Positions 56,238-64,000 of a DNA stretch of 64,000 nucleotides are shown here, piece by piece. The position numbers and the translations under genes are program-made. This DNA is from Synaphobranchus kaupii (Eukaryota > Chordata > Actinopteri > Anguilliformes > Synaphobranchidae), in contig CM056378.1 of assembly GCA_029718625.1 (NCBI GenBank), positions 62,023,027-62,087,026 on the forward strand, written 5' to 3'. The notes beneath the pieces are model-generated. The model was given only the letters and a program-made list of their open reading frames with translations, was not told where the DNA came from and searched no databases. Position 1 is the stretch's first letter. Each line of letters opens with the position of its first letter.

Positions 56238-57750
56238 ATCACTTATTTTTGGTAGCTAACTAATGATGAACAGTGCATGAAGATAATGACATCGAGAGAG
56301 ACATGCACACAGAATAGTACATGCATTCCAAATAAATGCATGCAGACATTCGGGTAACCATAACGCCCTCTACTGACGAGAATGATAACATTTATCCTAT
56401 TAGCGATAGCCCACAATTACATTAAAAGAGTTTGTAGATGAGCTGTATTTAATGTCTAATGAAATACAATGAACAGCACCACCTGAACTATGGATCATGA
56501 AGAAGCATGTAAATTAATTAACCAAGTCTATATGGAGACATGCATGCAGAATAGGCTAGATGCGAACACATTGTAGCTGAAAGAAATACATACAGCCTAA
56601 AATATGGAAATACAGTTGTAAAATAGGCGTATTAGTATTAGTATACGTCAGGCTATTCAACACTGGCTTGTTGGATGCGTAACTCCAAGCTTCCATGTCT
56701 GGGCTACAAGCTGCCGAACTTCATCACAGCATAATACCTTCGCAGTTTTTTCCCGGTACTGTAGTCTAACGTTGTCTGTGGTAAATATTTTGGTACCGGA
56801 CCATGTAGCTAGGTTTAGTTTAGTTTTCTGTAGTGCAATGGATGTATAAGTAGTAGTAGCCTAGCTTGTACCTGCTTCCTGATTAGCAGCTGACTGACGT
56901 TTCTCTGGCAAAACTAACATTGGCTAACAAGCTTAATTGGACAACGCATATTTCCCAGGATTCCAGCAGGAAAACAATAGATAGGGTACTACTAAGAAAG
57001 TACTACCAGAGATTATTCTTCTGATTATTATTATAATGAAAAGTGTTTGCAGTAAGATACATTGTCTGCAGAGTAGCATAGACTAGAGCAATGTTCGGAG
57101 GGTATAGTAATTTTTTTAAAGTGACTAACCATGAATCAGATATGTTTAGAGAATTGGAGGTTTATAAACCCGATCTCTCAAGGCATTGCAGATGATAGTA
57201 GGCTATCGTCAATTCTTAATGTATTATCGTAAATTCTTCATTTTCCTAGTAGTTAATTTTATGGTGACATTGTGTTATGTGTGAAAAGGATAAACTGAAC
57301 AGAGCTGAAGTGAACAAATGAATGAAGACATAATGTTGGCCGAGGCGGGCGTTGAAGGTTCAGTTTCCACAGTGAGTCAGACATGACCGTGGCGCAATGG
57401 ACAGCACGCTACACACAGACTAATATTTTTGTCGGCATTTGTGTGAGATTAAAACATGTAGCCAATGGCATGTTTACATTAATGCAAGAACGCGATGTTA
57501 ACCAGATGATATTCTGCGTTGAAACCTTTTTCTTTGCTTGACAAATGGCCATGGGATGCCTGTTCCCATAACGTTAGCTAGCATTACTGTCCTCTCGTGG
57601 TGTCGAGTGACTGAATTGTTTAACAGGCTACAAGTGAACAGTTAATATTGTAAATGTGTCTTTGCCTTTGCAATAAAAAAACATTCTTGCATGAGAAAAC
57701 CAGAACATGTGCACACTGTTTGAGTCCAAAATGAAATTACACTTTAATAT

Positions 57751-57820
57751 CAACCAGGCGAGGTACGAACCCAAGTCTCTCGCAACACTAAGGCTTGACG
57801 CTACCCAGAAGACCAAAGGG
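57751..57820 (-). other. tRNA-like segment 2, copy C
   Basis: Reverse complement of the segment at 14895-14960, with recognisable B-box-like gaggtacgaaccc and A-box-like tgacgctacccaga in plus orientation. Confidence 0.45.
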
Positions 57821-58463
57821 GTATAGTCATGTGATATAGGCCATTTGTCAGTGTCGGTCTGACTTTCACCATTTCGCTGTAGTACAAGTGAAATAGGCTA
57901 CAAGTGAAACATTGAACAGTTAATATTGGAAATGTCTTTTGCCTTTTTTTCCGGTAGTGTAGAACGTTACCTGCGGGAAATGTGTTGGTACCGGACAGCT
58001 AGGTTTAGTTTAGTTTTCTGCAGTGCAATGAATGTAGGCTATAAGGCATGTTGATTCGCTTCCTAGTAGCCTAGCTTGCATCTGCTTCCTGCTGACTAGA
58101 AGCAGACTGACGTTTTTCTGGCAACAGTAGCTAACGTTGGCTAACAAGCTTAATTGGACAGCGCATATTTCCCAGGAATCTTAGCCAGAAAGAAAACAAT
58201 AGATACTACTAAGAAAGTACATACCAGAGATTATTCTTCTTCTTATTATTATTATTATTATTAAGAGTGTTTGCAGTAAGCTACATTATCTGCAGAGTAG
58301 CATAGACTAGAGCCACATTCAGAGGCTATTGTTTTTTTAGTTTTTTTAAAGTGACTAACCATGAATCAGATATGTTTGGGGAATTGGCAGTTTATAAATC
58401 TGATGTCTTAAAGGATTGCAGCTTATAGGAGGCTATTATCAATTCTTAATGTAGGCTATTATC

Positions 58464-59146
58464 TAGTGATGGGCAAAACAGTTCACTTCAGTGACTCGAA
58501 TCATTGGTTCATTAAAAAGATCAAAAAAGTTCAAAAGATTTGTTCACCGAATCGTTCAGTGCTTGGGCGGAGCTCCGACTGCGTACTGCGTAGTCCGACT
58601 CACTCAGTGAACTGAAACGGCCGAACGGTTCATGCGGAAGTGCTGTTGCTTTGACAAACGTGCCAAACTCCGTTTACAAATCTTGATATTTTAAAAGCTT
58701 CCTCGTTGAATATCAATATTGGAGGTGAACGCTGGTTTTCAATGACTTTTAAGTCTTAACTTGCTGGGCCTGATTCTGGCAGTTTGAGCCGCTGATTATC
58801 ACTCAGGATCACGTCACGTTAACTCACTGTGTCTAGTAGCCTTCAAGTGAACGAATCATGACACGTTCGCTCGCAGAAGTCCACTCTGCACGCTCGCTGC
58901 CTCGCTTGGCGCCCGCCCGCCCGTGAATGATTCGTTCAGCACAGCAGAACTGGTTTGCAGGGGACGAATCACGTTCGCTCGCGGCAGTCCCTCCCCCTCC
59001 CTGCACGCTCGCTGCTGATCAGATCCGTTCGAGAGCTCAACTGAACTGAGAAATGAACGGATCTTTTCAGTAAGTGATTCAGTTCAGTTTGTTCACCCAA
59101 AAGATTCGGTCTTTTGAACGAATCGTTCGCAAACGACACAACACTA
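58464..59146. mobile_element. hAT-type MITE with 8-bp target duplication
   Basis: The ends tagtg and cacta are bordered by the perfect 8-bp repeat ctattatc (58456-58463 and 59147-59154). It is rich in gttcac, gaatcgttc and gaacgaatc words. It is 683 bp, with no transposase. Confidence 0.88.
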
Positions 59147-59334
59147 CTATTATCGTAAACTCTTAATTTTCCTAGTAGTTAATTTTATTGTGACATTGTG
59201 TTATGTGTGAAAAAGAAAAAGTGAACAGAGCTGAGGTGAAGAAATGAATGAATAAAGAAATGTTGGCCGAGGCAAGGGTACGTTCAGGTTCGGTTTCCAC
59301 AGTCAGTCAGTCATGACCGCAAGAGCAGAGAGTA

Positions 59335-59384
59335 ACACCCTCCCCAAACCAGACAAGAGCCAGCGTCTGGTTTGGGGAGGGTGT
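59335..59384. repeat. Perfect 20-bp hairpin, copy C
   Basis: acaccctccccaaaccagac pairs exactly with 59365-59384 around a 10-nt loop. It corresponds to the imperfect hairpin at 14566-14614. Confidence 0.95.
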
Positions 59385-59550
59385 GATATACTACAAGTGA
59401 AATACAAGTGAAACATTGAACAGTTAATATTGGAAACCTCTTTTGCCTTTGCAATAAAAATATGTTAATGTGTTAATGTGAAAATAATAACAGTCTAAAA
59501 AATGAAAAGTACTTAACAGTTGCACATTGTTTTTGTGGAAAATAAGCATG

Positions 59551-59625
59551 TGCCCTGCTGGGCTCAAACCCACAATCCTCTGTATGAGAGACAGCAACTC
59601 TAACCATTAGGCCACAGTAGCTTCT
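59551..59625 (-). other. tRNA-like segment 1, copy C
   Basis: Reverse complement of the segment at 14332-14402, with gggctcaaaccc in plus orientation as the B-box region and ctaaccattaggcc as the A-box region. Confidence 0.5.
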
Positions 59626-60059
59626 TGGAAAGCATAAAGCCATTAGCTATATTAACATTAAAAAACATTAGTATGAAGTGTTTTTATTGGGCAATAAGCT
59701 TGATGAGCAGGTATATGGACCATACCCTCAAAGAATAATTCTCCCCATTGGATAACATCGTGACGGAGGCAGGCAGTTTGGCAGGAAAAATAGGAAGAAG
59801 AAGAAGGAGAAAAACAGCAAAATAACCCAAGTTTGGGGCTTTATTGTGTGGATGTGTGAAGTTGTATCTGAATGCTGTGTGGTTACATGAGGTCAGAGCA
59901 TACAGAAGTTAATGTTTTTAAGGGCTGAGAGTCTATGGTCATTGTGGTTACTTCAGTAGGAAACCCTGAAAAGTGCCAAACTCTCGGTGCTGTATAGGTA
60001 TGGGGCATGCCCCGCCAAGCCGTAACTTGGCGGATGACATACCTGCCATCCCAATGAGA

Positions 60060-60556
60060 ATGTCGGCTTGACCTCTCTTAGTGCCAGAAGGGAATACCAC
60101 TGCCTTATGTTAATTTATAAAGCAGTGTTAAATAAATTGCCATTTTATATCTGTTCCCTTTTAGAGTTTAGATCTATTGCGCAGTGTACTCATTCTCAAT
60201 AATATTTCACTCTCTGTAACCCACATATAAATACTGAAACTGGAAAGGCTCCTTTTGCCTTCTATGCACCTTTTAAATGGAATCAGTTACAGGTCACCCT
60301 CAAATTGGTCAGACTGACTAGTATTGAGGGTTTCAGGTTTATTTAGAGTTTTTTCAGGAATCTTGTACTTGCTTTTCATAATGTATTTGTTATTTTTGAA
60401 TTATTTTCATATTGTTCACATTACTCTTGTAATATTTAAATTTATTGTTGTTTTATCATTGCATTGTTTTATTCTCAGGGCTCCATTGTAAAAGAGAGCT
60501 TTGCTCTCAATTGGCATATCCCTGGTTAAATAAAGGAAATCAATCAATCAATCAAT
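60060..60556 (+). mobile_element. LINE 3' end fragment
   Basis: The tail ccctggttaaataaaggaaa followed by (TCAA)n is a common 3' end of fish LINEs. Upstream coding remnants read FYAPFKWNQLQVTLKLVRL-like, which fits the end of a LINE ORF2 protein. Confidence 0.6.
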
Positions 60557-60757
60557 AGAAGGGAAGGGGGTTGTTCCGGGTGGAAGAGAAGGGGGTTGAT
60601 TCGCTTTGCAAAACGTAAACAAACACGCGACAACGTGCCATAGTTACGCATTGTAAATTGTAAACAGACGCAGGATAAGCATGATGAGCAACAATATTTT
60701 AAGCCTTTCACTGATCTTTGGGAGCTTTTGTGTAAGTCAAAGGGGTGTCCCCTATAC

Positions 60758-63158
60758 CAGTGGTTCCCAACCGGGGGGGCGCGACCCCCATAGGGGGGTG
60801 CCAAAGAGCCATGGGGGGTCGCGAAGCCCTCTTGATTTTAAGGGGTGTAATAATTTTAATGTGTTATGTGTCAGAATTTAATTCATTTATGTGACAAAAA
60901 CAAATAAATGTAAAGGTTACATTAAAAGCTTATTCATTTATTAAAAAATAAATAAATAAATAAATTAGTATAGAAAAGTTTAAAAATATGTATCGCGAGG
61001 ATACGGGCGTGTGTAACGTGAACTAAATCCCTCCTGCAGTATACACGGAGGTAAGCAGAGTAAAGAGCTGATGGTGCGATGGCGAAGCGTCAGAGTGAAG
61101 CGACGGCAGGTCCTGTCAAAAAGAAAAAGAGGGGGTACCAAGAGAGTTATCTTGAGTTTGGCTTTATAGAAGCAATTGACAAAAGTAGAGCCGAATGCAT
61201 CTTTTGCGGTGAGAAACTGGCAAATGAAAGCTTGAAACCCTGCAAGCTCAAGCGACACCAGACAACTAAACACCCCGAGACGGTGGGTAAACCCAAGGAG
61301 TTTTTCCTCAGAAAAAGGGAACTCATTGTCACAAACAGGCCCCAAAACATTAAGGACAGTTTTGCCCGGGCTGGCAGCGACCAGAGGCAGGCAACGGTTG
61401 CATCTTTGGAGTGCTCTCTCCTTATTGCGCAGGCCAAAAAGCCACACAATATTGGCGAAACACTGATTAAACCTGCTTGCGTTAAAATGGCTGAAATACT
61501 GTGTGGACCGCAGGTGGCTAACAAATTTAAAACTGTACCACTGTCCAACAACACAGTAAAAGACAGAATTGACAGAATGGCAGGAAACGTTGAGAACACA
61601 CTCATTGAAAAAATCAAGACCGGTCCGTTTTCCATCCAGCTGGATGAAACTACCACTGTGGCAGAGGAGGCAATACTCATTGTATATGTACAGTACATTG
61701 AGGAAGGTGAGCTTAAACAAGACATTCTTACGTCTGTAAATCTCACAGCCACCACAAGAGGAGAAGATATTTTCAGGGTTGTTGACACGTACTTCACAAA
61801 GCACAATATTCCCTATAATAATATAGTTGCATGCTGCACAGACGGAGCCGCCGCAATGATGGGGAAAAATAAGGGCTTCAACAGCCGTTTGAAGGAGAAG
61901 GCACCACACTGCTTAGTGTTTCATTGCATGATACACAGACACGCACTGGCAAGCAAACACCTCTGTGAAGACCTGAACTTAACCTTAAAGAATGTGGTAA
62001 AAATAATAAACTTTATTAAAGCTCGCCCACTCAACAAACGGATCTTTGCGCAGCTGTGTGAGGATGAGGCGCACCAGACACTCCTCCTTCATGCTGAAGT
62101 GCGTTGGCTTTCCCGAGGCAAAGTGTTGGTGCGTTTCATGGAGCTTAAAAATCAGATAAGAGAATTCCTAACCGTGCATAACCAGAAACTATACGACGAA
62201 ATGACAGATGAGTTTCTCATTAAGACTTCATATCTGGCGGACATATTCAGCCTGTACAACGAGGCAAACAGACGCATGCAGGGCGCTGATGCCAACTTAA
62301 TGGAGTGCAAAGAGACAGTGGATGCGTTTGTGCGTAAAGTGGAATATAGGAAAAATAAACTGGCAAAGGGAGACCTGCAACAGTTTCCCTTCTTAATGGA
62401 ACAGTCCGGAGGGAAGGTACCGGATGCTTTGGCCAGACAGTTCATCCGCCACATGGAGCAGCTTCAGGAGGAGATGCACTCGCGTTTCTCGGATGTTAAT
62501 GAACATGTCGCAAAAGACGCATGGGTGATGGACCCGTTCCTCGCAAAAGAAGAAGATGTGGAGTACCTCCAGGCTGAGGATGAGCTCATGGACATAAAGT
62601 CCAATTCTCTCTTGAAGCGGTTCTATGATGAACAAGGATATAAACGGTTTTGGCTTGTGAAAGGACCAGGAGTAGCTCCGAGACTTGGGCATCACACAAC
62701 CACCAGATTCATTTTGCCATTTGCCACAACATACCTGTCAGAGACTGCTTTCAGTGCTTTGGTCACCATCAAAACAAAGGCACGCAACAGGCTTGATGTG
62801 CACAGTGACTTTCGTTTGGCTGTTACCAAAGTCACACCAGACATCCCAAAACTGGCTCAGGAAATACAGTCTCAGAGCTCTCATTAAAAGCCAAGCTGTC
62901 TGTGTTCCTAAAAGTATAAAGGAAATAAGAAAATAATCTGTTCTCTGTTCACCACTTCATTTGAATGAAACTGCTATTGTTTATTTTAATTTTTAGCAGT
63001 GAATATGTTGAAATATAATAAACATAATGAGAGGTTCCTTTATTTTTTGCAATTGATTTTGTGTGTGTGTGTGTGTGTATGTAGGGGGGGGGGGGGGGGC
63101 GCCAAAATCTACAATGGTAAAAATATGGGTCCCTCAAGAAAAAGGTTGGGAACCACTG
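60758..63158 (+). mobile_element. hAT transposon, apparently complete
   Basis: The ends cagtggttcccaacc and ggttgggaaccactg are perfect inverted repeats, bordered by the perfect 8-bp duplication ccctatac (60750-60757 and 63159-63166). G/C-rich subterminal runs follow the left end, and a GT run plus poly-G lie near the right end. It is 2401 bp with one long transposase frame. Confidence 0.95.
61079..62887 (+). CDS. hAT transposase with BED-type zinc finger (602 aa)
   Basis: It would bind the element's ends and move it by cut and paste. The N-terminus is basic with a PVKKKKRG nuclear-localisation-like run. A BED-type finger has C40, C43, H60 and H65. Catalytic candidates are D189 (QLDETTT), D255 (CCTDGAAAMMG) and E555 (TYLSETAFSAL). 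Between them are the hAT C-H motif (FHCMIHRHAL) and the RWLSRGK tryptophan region. The C-terminus TKARNRLD is the dimerisation helix. The protein resembles vertebrate ZBED5/GTF2IRD2-like hAT proteins. A less typical stretch, VKGPGVAPRLGHHTTTRF (about 523-540), may reflect small compensating indels. The start codon follows a short 5' leader and no stop interrupts the frame. Confidence 0.92.
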   Translation: MAKRQSEATAGPVKKKKRGYQESYLEFGFIEAIDKSRAECIFCGEKLANESLKPCKLKRHQTTKHPETVGKPKEFFLRKRELIVTNRPQNIKDSFARAGSDQRQATVASLECSLLIAQAKKPHNIGETLIKPACVKMAEILCGPQVANKFKTVPLSNNTVKDRIDRMAGNVENTLIEKIKTGPFSIQLDETTTVAEEAILIVYVQYIEEGELKQDILTSVNLTATTRGEDIFRVVDTYFTKHNIPYNNIVACCTDGAAAMMGKNKGFNSRLKEKAPHCLVFHCMIHRHALASKHLCEDLNLTLKNVVKIINFIKARPLNKRIFAQLCEDEAHQTLLLHAEVRWLSRGKVLVRFMELKNQIREFLTVHNQKLYDEMTDEFLIKTSYLADIFSLYNEANRRMQGADANLMECKETVDAFVRKVEYRKNKLAKGDLQQFPFLMEQSGGKVPDALARQFIRHMEQLQEEMHSRFSDVNEHVAKDAWVMDPFLAKEEDVEYLQAEDELMDIKSNSLLKRFYDEQGYKRFWLVKGPGVAPRLGHHTTTRFILPFATTYLSETAFSALVTIKTKARNRLDVHSDFRLAVTKVTPDIPKLAQEIQSQSSH

Positions 63159-63166
63159 CCCTATAC

Positions 63167-64000
63167 CACTGATTTTAGCATACACTGACATTATACAGTA
63201 TAGTGTTGAAATTTACACGACAAGAGTTAACAAAATAACTCACTACAGTGTTAAAATTCACACTTTACAACCACACTTAAAGGGGAACTCCGGCTTATTT
63301 CTTAAACTTCTATATCGATTCTATGGGCTCTATCTTGGCGATCTTGGTGCTTTGTGCTCTGGGTCTAAGATAATAACGCCTTGCGTTCACGTCCTTTAAC
63401 TACCATGTATTCTTGCGCCCATTACAAGTGAACTGGGCGTGTTGGTCTTAAAATGAGGAGTGGCCAGGATTCTTTCTGGCATATTGCTATCTTGAGCCAG
63501 CAGAAAGCGCTTGCGCTAGAATCACCACAAACCTGGTCTAAAGTCATGTCGCAGTTGTTTACATGTTATTTTAACGGCGCATATACTGTAAGTGCGTCTA
63601 CATAGGCGTGTGCACAACCCGCGTACCCTCCTGTCTGTTACACACAGGGGCGCGCACAAGCATGACTAAAATATCAAGATTACAATGTGAAATATTATTA
63701 TTATGTAGACTATATTAAAAAAATGTGTAGGCTATATCAAAAATGCATAATAATAAAAGGTTCCATAGGTCCACATAACTTTCCCTCAGCGAAGGGAAAC
63801 GATGCCACATTACATTGCTCTCAGCCCACTCCATCAACATCCAGGCGATGTTATTCCATAACACCTGTTATTCCATAACTGAACAAAAGATTTTAAAGAG
63901 AACTAAGCGTCTACTTATAAACGTAAACAAATTTGCAGCACGTTACAATTAATTCACAATTAATTTTAATACAATGTGCGCTTTACAGGAGCAGGTCTGT
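63167..64000. other. Flank with a repeat shared with the frs3 intron
   Basis: About 63400-63715 is related to 27640-27935 in reverse orientation. Otherwise no gene or element end is seen up to the window edge. Confidence 0.5.

Larger units (their letters stand above)
56238..60053. mobile_element. Composite inverted-repeat element, copy C, outer arm (reversed)
   Basis: Reverse complement of the outer arm of copies A and B, ending tacctgccatccca at 60053. It carries both tRNA-like segments, a perfect hairpin and a further A-box-like tggcgcaatggacagc near 57390. About 56755-57250 and 57945-58455 are duplicated segments. A hAT MITE is inserted at 58464-59146. Confidence 0.85.

Noticed and set aside
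61079..62887. Domesticated host ZBED gene
   Set aside because: The frame lies between perfect transposon ends with a fresh 8-bp target duplication, so a resident transposon is the simpler explanation.
1..64000. CRISPR array or bacterial operon
   Set aside because: The only short-unit array is a contiguous 49-bp minisatellite without spacers, and all coding content is eukaryotic.

Overview
This window is nuclear DNA from a vertebrate, almost certainly a teleost fish. The evidence is a spliced vertebrate signalling gene (frs3) on the minus strand, fish-type Tc1/mariner elements, a Ty3/gypsy element with the Gmr1 domain order, hAT elements, L2-like LINE ends, and long CA/GT microsatellites. The species cannot be fixed from the sequence. 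There are no bacterial-type operons, rRNA genes or CRISPR arrays.

The one recognisable host gene is frs3 (FGF receptor substrate 3). Three coding exons are clear: 30154-30315 (end of the PTB domain), 28373-28509, and the large last exon 11079-12278, which carries all six Grb2/SHP2 docking tyrosines. Splice phases match across all junctions. The exons for the N-terminal PTB half were not found in the window. Two small minus-strand exon-like segments at 38619-38671 and 39317 upward could be 5' exons of frs3 or of another gene.

Nearly everything else is transposable elements. 1-9400: a 49-bp tandem repeat split by a small inverted-repeat element holding a perfect 33-bp hairpin, a LINE relic, a 2.4-kb inverted-repeat element and two Tc1-like transposons. 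13.1-24 kb (frs3 intron): a long composite element family interrupted by a young Gmr1-like gypsy element (15774-20661), then a copied piece of frs3's own last exon at 23011-23157. 24-28 kb: a hAT transposase relic, a full-length Tc1-like copy and a MITE. 28.6-30.2 kb: repeated copies of the frs3 exon-end/5' splice site separated by GT repeats. 30.4-37 kb: foldback and inverted-repeat elements and a second composite-element copy. 42.3-54.5 kb: a degraded endogenous retrovirus with LTRs, gag, pro, RT, integrase and env remnants, interrupted by a LINE, a Tc1-type element and a small palindromic MITE. 54.5-60.05 kb: an inverted third copy of the composite family carrying tRNA-like segments. 60.76-63.16 kb: a hAT transposon with an open 602-codon transposase and a perfect 8-bp target duplication.

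The most notable observations are: (1) the frs3 intron contains a ~98% identical copy of part of the frs3 last exon; (2) the frs3 exon-end/donor segment is repeated in the next intron, and one extra donor lies exactly 201 nt (67 codons) downstream in an open frame; (3) the gypsy element has integrase upstream of reverse transcriptase; (4) the composite inverted-repeat family carries two tRNA-like segments and a 20-bp perfect hairpin, and appears in three related copies whose comparison gives near-empty-site evidence for two nested insertions.
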